A DNA stretch of 64,000 nt from Chamaecyparis obtusa. Lineage: Eukaryota; Streptophyta; Pinopsida; Cupressales; Cupressaceae. The position numbers were made by a program, and so were the translations under genes. Each line of letters opens with the position of its first letter. Within the stretch, counting starts at the first letter, position 1. This document shows, in pieces, positions 34,748 through 47,546 of the stretch. The stretch is taken from contig BSBK01001116.1 of NCBI GenBank assembly GCA_027943335.1, positions 201,001 to 265,000 of the forward strand. The letters run 5' to 3'. Below the pieces are notes generated by a model that was not told the DNA's origin, searched no databases, and was given only the letters and a program-made list of their open reading frames with translations.

Positions 34748-37700
34748 ATTAGTGCTATGTACAACTAAACTGTTCATAATCAGATAGACATAATTACATT
34801 TATGAAATGGTTCATGAATGCTTGAGTCAGGATGATCTTTTTATTACTCCTCTTAGCTGTGTTCTTCTTTCCAAATTTACATTATGTTTTAAAATTATAA
34901 ATTATCCTCCATCTTGTTTTAGGAAAATAAAATTGATCTATGTATCTAGAATTGAATTTTTTTTCCCATAAAAGTGACCAAAGTCTAGAATTAGTATTAG
35001 TTTTGTTTGTCAAATTTATTTTGGTGATATATTTAAATTATTAATATTATTTTAAATATATTTAAGTATATTTTTTTTCTTATATTTATTTTAGTTTTTC
35101 AATTTTAATAAATGTGTATACATACATTAATATTACGGATGAAAGTTTAGAAATTGAATATTAGGTTTGGGTTAAATTTGTTTCTAAGATATCCATACTC
35201 TTTTTAAAAAAATATATTTAAATATTAAAAAAATAAATTATCTTTGTCATTTTAGTATTTATTTATCATAATATTATACTTTTTATTTGAGTCAAATCTA
35301 TTACGATTTTACTTTTTCTCTCATTCTTATATTTTTATTGTTTTTATCTTGTTGTTTACATATTTTACTTTGTATTTGTTATTTACATTATATATTGATT
35401 GCACATTTTATGAAGTTTTATGTGATATGTTGTTGTTCCAAATATGCACTTAAATTTGTTCATTTATAGAAAAAATAATCAACACTAAATTATTTTATTC
35501 ATTTTAAATTTTTTGTTCATATTTATTGTGTATTACATATTTCTTTGTTATGACAATGTCTTATGTTTCTACATGTTAGAAGACAAACTTTATTTTTCTC
35601 TTTTGTACTAAATGAAAATAATTTGACTCATTTAACAATTGCTAACATTCATAAAAAAAAAAATGGGATGTGTTGACATCGCAAATGTGTACGTAAACTT
35701 TGTCATTTATAGAAAGTGATCAACATTGATACGTTTGATCCATTGAAATTGTAATGGGGGAAATGGTGATCAATGGTAGGCCCCAAAATTCACACATAAA
35801 TTGGAATATAAAACCCTTAACAAATTGAACTTGAATTGCACAACCAAAGGAGTAAGGGTGCAAATTCTTGATCTACACAATGTGGGGTTTTGTGGATTCC
35901 TTATGATAAAGATGTGATTGATATGTAAGACTGATAAATGATTAACTAATGCAATAAGAGAAATGAATTTACCTTGGAACTAGGAGAGAATAAGTGAATT
36001 TCAAATCTGGGTTTCACTATCATAGATCTATCAGGAACATAAACCATTTTGGGTCTGAATCCTGAGACCTATATCTCACGACTATGAAATTTGTAGATTC
36101 CTAAGGTGATGTTGATGAGAAAGTTGGCCTTGTCCCAAAAATTTGGCCTTGTCTTGGAGAGTCAAAATTAGGTGAATTTATAGCAGATCAGTCACTGGTT
36201 TCAAAACTTCTGCAATCCGGATCAAAAACTTTGCCACCTGCTCTTGTGCATAGAAAAGAAGGGGAAATTGGTGTGGGAAGGGGCTTCCCTTGGTCAAGCC
36301 CCTGTATAGGAATTAACATTGAAATGAAATAAATATAATTGAGAGAACGTTGTCATGTAGCAGATATTAGATCTAAGAAAATGGAGTATATCATACTGGT
36401 GTAGATACAATTGTCCTTAGAATGTGATCAAGTATGTTAATACAATAGCTTTGACTCAACACAAAAACTAAAAAGAAATCATGTAAGACAAAACCTCATT
36501 CTGTAGATGTTGTAATTCACCTCAATGTTGAAGAGAAGAAGAGAGAAAAGATGAAGACTTGATGGAAGAATGTAGATCTCTTTCCTTGATGTCAAACTCC
36601 TTTGCTTGGTCTCCAATGGGAAAAAGAGCTAGATCTATGGAAGGAAATGCTTTGCATGCACGAATGAACTTTAATTCTTGAATTCTTGATGAATATCTTC
36701 AATGAATGCTTTCTTGTTCACCTTGAAGCTTGAATGCACAATAAATTTCTTGATTTAATACTCACATGAAGATGAGATTGCAATAATAGATGGATAATGG
36801 ATTTGAAAATAAGAGGAAGAGGTCTCATTTTATACACATTTTAGGGCTCATATTTTTCTAAAGCTGGCCCCGATTAAGCACCTAGGACAAATGACCATGT
36901 ATTGGACCTAGAGCCCACTAAATGAAAAAGCCTTAGGACAAGGCTAACCTAAGTATGCCTTGTTCAGACAGGTTTTCTCAAAGTCGACCTTGGACCTAAG
37001 GTTGTCTACTAAGAGAGGGGTTTGAAAGCCTTAGTTTGTTAGGAAATTAGGGAAAATCCCAAAATGTAAAGTACATGTAAAAGGACCAAAGAGGGAGATG
37101 AATTATGAATGGATGGAAAAATAGAAAATATGCATAGAAATTAGAGTCAACCTCAAGTTTAAAGGAGGAGGACCTATATCTGAATTAAGTATGTATTTAG
37201 GTTCAATATGATGACCTACCATAAGAAACATACTAAAGTAGGTCTAAAATGGTCCTCAAATGAGCACAAATCTAATGCTTATTTTTTAGGATGATACATT
37301 TAACCCCCACTTTTATGGGAGTATGAGACAAACTCATTCTCATGGTAAAGGAAGAGAAATAACAATGAATGATGAGAGAGATGATGAATGATGAATCAAA
37401 AAGCTATAAGACATCACCAAGTTTAAGGACAAAAGCCCCTAAACCAAGGATCTTAACTCCACATCCATGCACAAGGGCACAAAAACAAAAGAAAAAGAAA
37501 AAGAAAAGAAAAAATATACAACACACAAAAAGGCATTAGTACTAAAAAAAACATCAAATCAACTAGTGAAAGAGACCATGACTATAAATGTCCCATCCAC
37601 TAACATCATGTCTATAAAGCTATTGCAAGACCACACATGATCACATAGGAAGAACAAGAGAATTTCCAAAGATGATACCAACTCCATGGTCTAACATACT

Positions 37701-38438
37701 ATCAAAACCATGAGAGCAGAGAGAGACAAGGGGGGGGGTATGATTACCTAGCTCAATAAAATTGTATGTCTTACTATATGAAACACACAAAGTGTGAACA
37801 CCATGCCTAGTAAGACTGTATGTCTTACTATGATCACACAAAGATAATGCTACAAAAGATGGCATTAAAATTTTTAGCAAGTTTGTGTTCCATGCTAGTC
37901 AAGTTCACCTTGATAAATTTGCACACAGGGCAGCTTTGTTTTGTGCACATGGTAGCTTTGAAAGTGTCTTTGGAATTTTCATCTTTGTCATTGTTATGGC
38001 TATGGAAATGTTAGTTTTGTTTTTGTTATAGCTTTGGAAATAATGTGCATAATGTGCAAGAGAGGTTGTATGTATTCACCCTCCTTCTGATGGTACCATA
38101 GGAGATATCATAAGGAAGAGAATCAAGGATACCTACTTCCAACAACAAGAAGATATCCTTAAAGTAAAAATTTATTCTATAAACTTAGCTAAGAGTGTTG
38201 ATTCATATGAGCTAAGAGAATATATAATCATGAAAGGATATTCCTCTTGTGAGAAGAAACCCTTGAAAGGAAGAGATCTTGGCTACAATACATCTACCTA
38301 CAAGAGGAGTTCTTCAATAAATATAACATCTTTAAGAAAAAGAGGAGGAGGAGAACAAGAATGCACCTATTTATCCCCCTATTACTAGGTGAAATATGGA
38401 TTCTTGATGAAGGATGCCAAACTTTGAAACTCATAGTA

Positions 38439-38700
38439 GGGCATATGCACAAAGATGGGGGACCAAAAAGATGCCACTTTCATTTTTGGTCTCCCATCAT
38501 GCATAGTGCATATGCACTAAAGGGTGTTCACCCTATAGGGCACATGCCCTATGGCTTGGGTTGCCCAAGCCTTAGGCTTGGGCAATCCAAAACAAGGCAT
38601 GTGCTAACTATAGGGTGCACGCCCTTTGAAAAACACCTTTTTAGTGTTTTTCAAAGCGTGTGCACCCTATAGCACACACATGCTTTGAAAAAATCCTACT
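38439..38700. repeat. Left terminal and subterminal palindromes of X
   Basis: 38439-38516 is a foldback: gggcatatgcacaaagat... with ggaccaaaaa pairs against tttttggtc...gtgcatatgcac. It is followed by gggtgttcaccc, ctatagggcacatgcccta, ttgggttgcccaa, and a 30-bp-scale hairpin around tttgaaaaacacc / agtgtttttcaaag. Arrays of short subterminal inverted motifs of this kind are typical transposase-binding regions of plant DNA transposons. Confidence 0.7.
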
Positions 38701-38835
38701 TAGCTAAATTTGTGGGTTGGAAAGCTCATTTTACTTTCCTCCAACTTGTGTTTGCAGCTAAGAAGGGCTTCCCAAGCATGCACACACTCTTCTTTTGGCT
38801 TGTGAATCTATTTTTTTCATTCATTTATCCATCAA

Positions 38836-41141
38836 ATGGCTCCACAGGATTGTCAAGTTTGATCTGGAAGAAGAGGTAAGTGTTTTTACAGCCCATGCCT
38901 CTTATTTGTTTTAAAATTTTAGTTTTGTACCAATTTGTTTCATTAAAATTTGTTTTTGTTTAAATTTGTGTCTAATGAAGATTTTAAAATCTAGTTTTTT
39001 TAATTGCCAAGAAGAAATAATCTTCCTCAACCAAACCCTTGACCAAACCCTCCAACAAACCCTCCATCTCCTCATGAAGAAACAAATGAAGAAAATGAAC
39101 CGCAATTGCCTCCACCAATCGACAAACCTCCTCCTGGAACACAACAAAATTTGATGAACCAAATTGAAAGAGGGCAAAAAGAATTAGAATCTTTAATTAC
39201 TAGGTTAAAAGATTCTATTGGTACAAATCCCAGAAGGGAAAGACTTGCAAAATCATTGGAAGCAATCTTGACTGATGTAAGCTTGGTTACTGGGAAAATT
39301 AATTTATGGTGGGATAAAAGAGAAGAATAAAAACAATATTATGCAAATAAATTATCTTATGCTGACATAAAAAAGAAAAAAAATCACAAAAGATGACATT
39401 TGCAAGCTATTTAAAAAACCAGGGACATAAATACTCTTAGAACTACAACAAGGAGGTTCCCAATTCAATGGTGCTTAAATGAAGACATTAAAATTTTTTT
39501 TTGGGAGAGATGGTGGATGGTCTTTGATTCGTCTCCTTGTAACAATCATGAGGTTCCTATATATTTCTTGAGGAAACTCTATTGCGAGTTTGTACTCAAG
39601 GAGGTGCCAAATTATTTTGACTATCTAGATTCTCAGGGTAGAGGAGGGGGGTCATCATTTGATTGAGAGGGGGCACATCATGACCCTAATGCACCTAGGG
39701 TTCCTATTGGAAAGCCACAAGTGGATCATGTTACTATTCCTTCCATTGTGAAGTAACATGTAGAGGCAGACACACTAGGCATGATTAGTGCTCTGACACA
39801 AACTCTCATTCAGTGTGCCACTCCTTTAGTTGAGGGTGACCATGGTCAATCTTTGAGGGGGCATATTTGTCAGTCATGTGGATGCTTGTGCACATTTGGT
39901 ACTAGCGAGAGAGAGGAAGATGATCCTGGAATGATGACTAATAGCTTTCTAAATATGACATTTGGTATTGACACACAGGTAAATATTTCCAAGTTCATTA
40001 AATTGCTTTGATCATATTTCATTTATAAAAGAATAACTAATTAATTTAGTATCTATTGATTATTATGAAAATTTAGGGCAAGAGTGTCAGTGGCAGTGGT
40101 AGTGGCAGTGGTAATGATCCTCATGTCCCTTTCTACACATCGTTGTCAATTCCACAAGTATGTATCGAATAAAAATTTTAATTAACATATTTGATTATTA
40201 TGTAATTATATGAATAATTATATCATAACTTATTGTGCATGTGCATTAGACGTTCACTGGTGGACCATCGACATTCACAACAGATAGCGAAGGGCATCAT
40301 GCAACTTTCCTTGATGTATCTTTATTTGCATGTTAATTTGATTTACTTGATTATATTTAATTAATAAATAAATAAATTACTAAATTACTAGATAAATTAT
40401 GATCAAAATCTAGAGGCACGATGATCACATTCTTTCACCTGGCTTTGTGACATCACCATTAAGTCCACGGGTATATATGTAATAATGCATTATAATTAAC
40501 ATGTCAGTAGTACGTTCTTATATGAATGGTTATCTTATAATTTTCCATGTACATGTGCACTAGTTGAATGTTGGAGCTTTGACTTCGACACTGCACACTG
40601 AAAGACGCAGTGGAACCTTCACGAATGTATCATTTACTCATTAGTAGGGTTGTAAAAATATATGTAATATTGATAACCGCATAATACTTTTTTTGTTTCA
40701 TTTTTAGTTATTGACATCAGAGACTCCTCCTTCTATCCATGATACTTTGGATTATGGAGTAGCTGTAGCAGTAGCTAGTTCTGAAGCACTGATTGAGGTA
40801 TGAAAGAGATCACTTAATTTTAATTGTTATTTTAATAGTTTGTATTGAATTTTATAATGATATTCATGTATGTATTTTAATTATTATTTTTATCATTGTT
40901 GTAGGGACTTATTACTCTATATCGCCAACATGTGCCTTTGGTGGATGAATATAGTGACTATTTGCTAGCGATAAGCAAATATTCAATTTTATGTCATTGT
41001 ATAGTTCAATTTTGATGTATATTAGTTATTGATGCTTAAATTATTTTTTATCAGCTTGAGCTATAGAAGAGTCTAGACAGGAGGACGAGTGAGCGCACTT
41101 GAAAGACTACAACATCCACTGCATCTCCATCGACACGATGA
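38836..41141 (+). pseudogene. Decayed gene of transposon X with small phase-0 exons
   Basis: Exon 1 may begin at ATG 38836 with donor gtaagt at 38876. A large exon spans about 39012-39978 in one frame, with about six in-frame stops: a Pro-rich start, an amphipathic part near 39150-39300, then RWWMVFDS ... VPIYFLRKLYCEF. Then come exons 40077-40157, 40250-40315, 40414-40470, 40564-40626, 40708-40797, 40905-40970 and 41056-41141. All are bounded by AG/GT (the last donor is mutated to AT) and all are multiples of three in phase 0. The first of these encodes a Gly-Ser repeat. Two stops sit in the last exon. I do not recognise the product; an accessory transposon protein is a guess. Confidence 0.6.
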
Positions 41142-41734
41142 TCAAAGACAGGTTTGGATTTGTTTTCTTCCCCTAGTGGGAAAGGTCTAGGTTAGGGATA
41201 TGGATTGTATGCCTATATGGCATTAGTGGACACATTTTTTGTATATTGTATAAGTGATACATTGTACATCCTTTTGGATTTGAGGAAGCCAATTTAACTG
41301 TATTGAATATATTCAATGTATGACATTATTGGACATATATATTTGGCTTCATGCCCAATGAATATTTTTTTTTTATGTTTTAGGTATGCAATTCATGTGT
41401 TTGGTGTATTGATGTATACTAATTTATGTTTATGTGGATGTCTTATGCTTTGTAAATTTTCCATGCCTTATAGTTATGCTTGTATGTTTATCGATGTATG
41501 TTTAACTTGCTAAGTGTGCTACAAATGCTAGTCATTGTCCTCAATAACAGTCAATTTCTTGATCGTAATAATAACAAAAGTAATGAAATGAATGCAGAAA
41601 TGTATAAATATAATATAAGGAAATATTTCTACATCACAACCTATCCAAGATCACATGGAATCAAACATTTATATTCATTGGTGTGTTCTATGTTCCACGG
41701 GATAGTCACAATATAAAGACATGACCTCTAATAG
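41142..41734. other. Non-coding, 3' flank of the phase-0-exon gene
   Basis: AT-rich sequence with a short direct echo (tgtattgaatatattcaatg). I see no gene; it ends at the NOG1 fragment. Confidence 0.5.
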
Positions 41735-41883
41735 GTGAGGCAACATATGGCAAGGTTGTCATCTATTGACCCCAATTCTAGGCCTATTTTGATCTGTGGG
41801 TACCCTAATGTTGGCAAGAGTTCTTTTATTAATAAGATTACTATGATGGATGTGGATGTGCAACCTTATGATTTTACAAACTA
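41735..41883 (+). pseudogene. NOG1: Fragment of nucleolar GTP-binding protein 1 (NOG1)
   Basis: In one frame the sequence reads [19 protein letters not shown], then [16 protein letters not shown], then [12 protein letters not shown] before a stop. This is the G1/P-loop region (GxPNVGKSS) of the NOG1/OBG-type GTPase that acts in 60S ribosome biogenesis. Only about 49 codons remain, with no upstream or downstream domains, so it is a captured exon-sized piece. It abuts the 355-bp satellite array. Confidence 0.85.
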
Positions 41884-41967
41884 ACTTCTAACTGTCCCCT
41901 AACTGACTGATTGTTAATGACAAACACTAGAATACATATTTTCACTCATCCTACTATTCACCTTGGA

Positions 41968-44900
41968 GTGGTCGGTGGCATTCAAACAAATGTGTGTGCA
42001 AAAAAAGGTTGTCAGTATCATTTATCTGACCATTCAAAGTTGGTGGAACAAATGGTTTGATGCTGTGACCGACGGTTTAAAAGATACGCAATGTTGGTCA
42101 TTTGAACGGAGGAACACTGTGAGTTTTGACATCAACCAAGAATATGTTGCCAAATATAAATGAACTTGAATCTCTAAAAATAGAGATAGGCTATTGTAGG
42201 CCTTGGTAACACGGTCCCGTAGCACCTAACAAATTGATGGTACCTTGCACGAGCTCTGAGATATGACCTCACAAAGATCACTGATTTCATGCTTAAGGGA
42301 CCTTGAGGGACACTTCAGCCCAAATTCATCGACAGGGTTCAAACGACTGTGTGTGCCAAAGTGAGGTTTCCCTTATCATTTACCTGACCATTCGGAGTTT
42401 TTGGAATGGATGGTTCCATGCTATGACCAATAGTTGGAAAGATACACAATGTTGGCCATTTGAACTGAGGAACACTGTGAGTTCTGACATCGACTGAGAA
42501 TGTGTTTCCAAATATAAATGCACTTGAATCACTAAAAACCAAGACAGGCTATTGAAGGCCTTGGTAACATGGTCCCATAGCACCTGACAGATTGATGTAC
42601 CTCGCACGAGCTCTGAGATATGACCCCACAAAGATCATTAATTTCATGCTTAAGGGACATTGAGTGACACTTCGGCCTAGAGTCATCGATGGGGTTTGAA
42701 TGACTGTGTGTGTCAAATGAGGTTTCCCTAGCATTTACCTAACCATTCAGAGCTATTGGAATAGATGGTTCCATGCTACGATCGATGGTTGGAAAGATAT
42801 GCAACATTGGCCATTTGAATTGAGGAACACTATGAGTTCTGAAATCGACTGAGAATGTGTTGTCGAATATAAATGAAGTTGAATCTCTGAAAATCGAGAC
42901 AAGCTATTGTAGGCATCGGTAACATGGTCTCATAGCACCTAACAGATCGATGCTACCTCACACAAGCTACGAGATATGACCCCGTAAAGATCATTGATTT
43001 CATGCTTCAATGACCTTGAGGGACACTTTGGCCCAGAGTCATCGGTAGTGATTGAATGATTGTGCGTGGTGAATGAGGTTGCCACTAGCATTTACCCATC
43101 CATTCTATTCTGTTTGAATAGATGGTTTGATGCTACGACCCACAGTTGGAATGATACACAATGTTGGCCGTTTGAATTGAGGAACACTTTGAGTTCTGAC
43201 ATTGACCAAGAATTTGTTGCCAAATATAAACAAAGTTGAATCTCTAAAAACCAAGATAGGATTTTGTAGGCCTCAGCAACATGGTCCCATAGAAACTGAC
43301 AGATCGATGCTACCTCACACGAACACCGAGATATGACCCTGCAAAGATTGCCAATTTCATGCTTAAGCGACCTTGAGGGACACTTTGGCCCAGAGTCGTT
43401 GGTGGGGATCGAATGAATGTGCGTGGTGAATGAGGTTTCCACTAGCATTTACCTAGCCATTTGGAGCTATTCAAATAGATGGTTCGATGCTATGACTGAT
43501 GGTTGGAAAGATATGCAATGTTGGCCATTTGAACTGAGGAACACTTTGAGTCCTGACATCGACCGAGAATGTGTTGCCGAATATAAACGAAGTTGAATCT
43601 CTAAAAACTGAGATAGGCTTTTGTAGGCCTTGGCAACACGGTCCCATAGCAACTGACTGATTGAGCTCTGAGATATGACCCCGCAAAGATCGCTGATTTC
43701 ATGCTTAAGTGACCTTGAGGGACACTTCGGCTTGGAGTCATCAATGGCGATCGAATGACTATGTGTGGAGAATGAGGTTTCCACTAGCGTTTACCTGACC
43801 ATTTGGAGCTATTTGAACAAATGGTTTGATGCTACAACCGACGGTTAGAATGATACACAATGTTGTCCGTTTTAACTAAGGAACACTTTGAGTTCTGACA
43901 TCGACTGAGAATGTGTTGCCAAATATAAACAAATTTGAATCTCTGAAAAATTGAGATGGCCTTTTGTGGGCCTCAACAATACGGTCTAGTAGCACCTGAA
44001 AGATCCATGCTACCTCCCACGAGCTCTAAGATATCACCCTACAAATATCACCGCATTCATGTTGAAGCGACCTTGAGTGACACTTTAGCCCAAAGTCATC
44101 AGTGAGGATTGAACAACTATGCGTGGAAAATGAGGTTGCCACTAGCGTTTACCCAACCATTCAGAGCTCTTCGAATAGACAATTTGATGCTACGATCGAC
44201 GGTTGGAAAGATACGCAACATTGGCTATTTGAACTAAGGAACATTGTGAGTTCCTACATCGAATGAGAATGTGTTGCTAAATATAAATGAAGTTGAATCT
44301 CTAAAAACTAAGAAATGCTTTTGTAGGCCCTGACAACATGGTCCCATAGAAACTGATGGATCCATACTACCTCACACGAGCTCTGAGATATGACCCCACA
44401 AAGATCGTTGATTTCATGCTTAAGTGACCTTGAGGGACACTTCAGCTTGGAGTCATCAGCGGTGGTCAAACGACTGTGCATGGTGAATGAGGTTGCAATT
44501 CGGGTTTACCCATCCATTCGGAGCTATTCAAACAAATGGTTTGATGCTACGACCAATGGTTGGAAGGATACGCAATGTTGGCCATTTGAACTAAGGAACA
44601 CTTTGAGTTCTAACATCAACCGAGAATGTGTTGCCAAATTTAAGAAAACTTGAATATCTAAAAATTGAGACAGGCTTTTGTAGGCCTTGGTAACATGATC
44701 CTGTAGCAACTAAAGAATTGATGCTACCTCGCATGAGCTCCAAGATATGACCTCGTAAAGATCATTAATTTCATGCTTAAGCGACCTTGAGGGACACTTT
44801 GGCCTGGAGTCATCGGCATTGATCGAATGACTATGCATGGAGAATGAGGTTGCCACTAGTGTTTACCTGCTTATTCAAAGTTGTTCAAAAAGATGATTCA

Positions 44901-46680
44901 ATGCTACGACTCACGATTGGAAGGATACACAATGTTGGCCATTTGAATTGAGGAACACTTTGAGTTCTGACATCGACCAAGTTGCCAAATTTAAACAAAA
45001 TTAAATCTTTAAAAATTGAGATAGGATTTTGTAGGCCCCGAAAACATGGTCCTATAGAAACTAATAGATCCATGCTACCTCACATGAGCTCTAAGATACA
45101 ACCTCACAAATATTGTCAATTTCATGATGAAGCGACCTTGAGGGACACTTCAGCCCGGAGTCGTCGGCGAGGATCAAATGACTGTGTGTGGTGAATGAGG
45201 CTTCCACTAGCATTTACCTAGCCATTCAAAGCTGTTTGAATAGACGATTTGATGCTATGACTGATGGTTGGAAAGATATGCAACATTGGCCATTTGAACT
45301 GAGGAACACTTTGAGTTCTGACATCGACCGAGAATGTGTTGTTGAATATAAATGAAGTTGAATCTCTAAAAATTGAGATAGGCTTTTGTAGGCCTTGACA
45401 ACACAGTCCGGTAACAACTGATAGATCGATGCTATCTCGTATGAGCTACGAGATATGACCCCACAAAGATTGCTGATTTCATGCTTAAGCAACCTTGAGG
45501 GACACTTTGGCTTGGAGTCATCAGCAGTGATCAAATGACTGTGCGTGGTGAATGACATTTCCACTAGCATTTACCTAGCCATTTGGAGCTATTTGAATAG
45601 ACGGTTTGATGCTACGACCGATGGTTGGAAAGATACGCAATGTTGGCTATTTGAACTGAGGAACACTTTGAGTTCTGACATCGACTGAGAATGTGTTGCC
45701 AAATTTAAATGAAATTTAATCTCTAAAAACTGAGATAGACTATTGTAGGCCCTGGAAACATAGTCCCATAGCAACTGATGGATCTGTGCTACCTCACACG
45801 AGCTCCGAGATATAACCCCATAAATATGGCCAATTTCATGCTTAAGTGACCTTGAGGGACACTTCAGCTCAGAGTCATCAACAGCAATCGAATGACTATG
45901 CATGGTGAATGAGGTTGCCACTAGTGTTTACCTAGCCATTTGAAGTTGTTCGAACAAAAGGTTCATTTCTACGACCGACGGTTGGAAGGATACGCAATAT
46001 TGGCCGTTTGAACTGAGGAACACTTTGAGTTTTGACATCGACCAAGAATGTGTTGCCAAATTTAAATGAAATTGAATCTCTGAAAACTAAGATAGGCTAT
46101 TGTAGGCCACGACAACATGGTCCCATAGAAATTGATAGATCGATGCTACCTCACACGAGCTCCAAGATATGACCTCACAAAGATCACAAATTTCATGCTT
46201 AAGTGACCTTAAGGGACACTTCAACCTAGAGTCATCGGTGGCGATCGAACGACTATGCATGGAAAATGAGGTTTCCAGTAGTCTTTATCCACCCATTCAG
46301 AGCTATTTGAACATATGATTCTAGGCTATGATCGATGGTTGGAAAGGTACACAACGTTGGCCATTTGAACTTAGGAACACTATGAGTTCTGACATCGACC
46401 GAGAATGTGTTCCCAAATTTAAATGAACTTGAATCTTTGAAAATTGAGATAGGCTTTTGTAGGCCATGGCAACATGATCATGTAGCAATTGATAGATTGA
46501 TGCTATTTTGCATGAGCTCTGAGATATGATGCCACAAAGATCGATGATTTCATGCTTAAGCAACCTTGAGGGAAACTTCATCCCAAAGTTGTCGGTGGTG
46601 ATCAAATGAATGTGCATGTCAAATGAGGTTTCCACTAGCATATACCCCACCATTTGGAGCTATTGGTACAAAGGAATCGA
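41968..46680. repeat. Satellite array, about 13 units of about 355 bp
   Basis: The marker (a)tggtttgatgctacgac recurs at about 42055, 42413, 42768, 43122, 43480, 43821, 44175, 44538, 44894, 45246, 45602, 45958 and 46316. Spacing is 341-363 bp. Units share blocks such as gaggaacactttgagttctg, gacatcgaccgagaatgtgt and ccttgagggacacttcggcc. Divergence between units is moderate and even, with no obvious higher-order structure. Open frames on either strand repeat with the unit and contain stops in different places. The first and last units are partial. Confidence 0.93.
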
Positions 46681-46799
46681 TGCCCTGATCCATCCACAAG
46701 TCCTATCCCAACAAGTTCTGATCACTTGAGGGACAATTTGTTCTATAGACAACACCAAACACATTTGTAGATAAACTCAAATTACCAAGAGAAAGAACA

Positions 46800-47123
46800 A
46801 TGGTGACTCTTGTGGATCCTAGCAGAAGGGAATGGCATGTACGATTCCTTAGATATCTCCCGGAAGCTTCCTTGATTCATGGATGGGGATATTTTTCAAT
46901 TGCCAATAATCTTGAGGATGGAGATGCTGCATTTTTGAGCGGGTAGATAATAGTCCATATTTTCCCCGCTATCAAAGAATGTAGTCCTTACAAGTATCTT
47001 AAAGGAGGACAAGTGCATAATAGCCTTCCATCATGTATGAATAAGAAAATAGAATTCTTATGCAATGATTTTGTCACCAATTTTCCAGCAAAGGCATCTG
47101 GACCTAAAAAGGGAAACTATTAA
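46800..47123 (+). pseudogene. B3 DNA-binding domain-like fragment
   Basis: ATG 46800 to TAA 47123, with one in-frame TAG at 46947. The first 49 codons match the B3 fold pattern: VTLVDPSRREWHVRF, LPEASLIHGWGYFSIANNL, EDGDAAF. The W...GW..F...N.L..GD signature of plant B3/REM transcription factors is clear. After the stop, the frame continues (VHIFPAIKE) like the last B3 strand. It lacks the rest of a transcription factor and lies 20 bp before the H2B pseudogene. Confidence 0.7.
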
Positions 47124-47142
47124 AGCAGATGGTATGAAATGA

Positions 47143-47546
47143 GTGATTGAAGTAAAGGCTTCTCCAAAGAAGAGAAAAGAAAAGAAAGTGATGTTAAAGC
47201 CCATAAAGGATTCAATAGTCAAGGCCATGAAATTTGAGAATAAGAAGAAGAAGAGGAAGAGAAGTGTAGAAAATTACAAGAGGTTTATATACAAGGTGTT
47301 GAAACAAGTGCATCCCTCCAAGGGAATATCCAGTGCTACCATGGATATCATGGAGAGCTTCATGATTGATATTTTGATAAGATTACTCATGAGGCTTCTT
47401 CTCTTCTAAAATATAACAAGATCGTGACACTTTCTTCCACAGAAATTAAGACTACTGTCAAGTTTGTTCTGCTTGGAGAGCTGGCTAGGCATGCTACTTC
47501 TGAAGGAAGTAAGGTTGTTACCAAGTTTTCTACTGCTCTGGGTTAG
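47143..47546 (+). pseudogene. Histone H2B pseudogene, one frameshift
   Basis: A Lys-rich tail leads into the H2B fold: [36 protein letters not shown], then a one-base loss near 47374. In the next frame follow [41 protein letters not shown] and a stop at 47546. All three core helices and the alpha-C helix are recognisable. Several normally invariant residues differ. Plant H2B genes usually lack introns, so gene capture and retroposition cannot be told apart. The start is uncertain, because the tail has no clean ATG in frame. Confidence 0.88.

Larger units (their letters stand above)
32873..38438. repeat. Segmental duplication, copy B
   Basis: Collinear with 7655-12482. It starts gtgatatgcatgtttaacca and ends aaactcatagta at the edge of transposon X. 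Copy B contains about 707 bp (33767-34473) absent from A, and a 59-bp tandem duplication (33403 and 33462). Its right part, from about 35765, is the LTR and part of the internal region of the minus-strand LTR element also seen at 9832. Confidence 0.9.

Noticed and set aside
42034..46653. Series of 60-118 codon frames on the minus strand
   Set aside because: They recur with the satellite period and end at different stops in each unit.
41968..46680. CRISPR-like array
   Set aside because: Units are about 355 bp and homologous throughout; no short repeat alternates with unique spacers, and the context is a plant nuclear genome.
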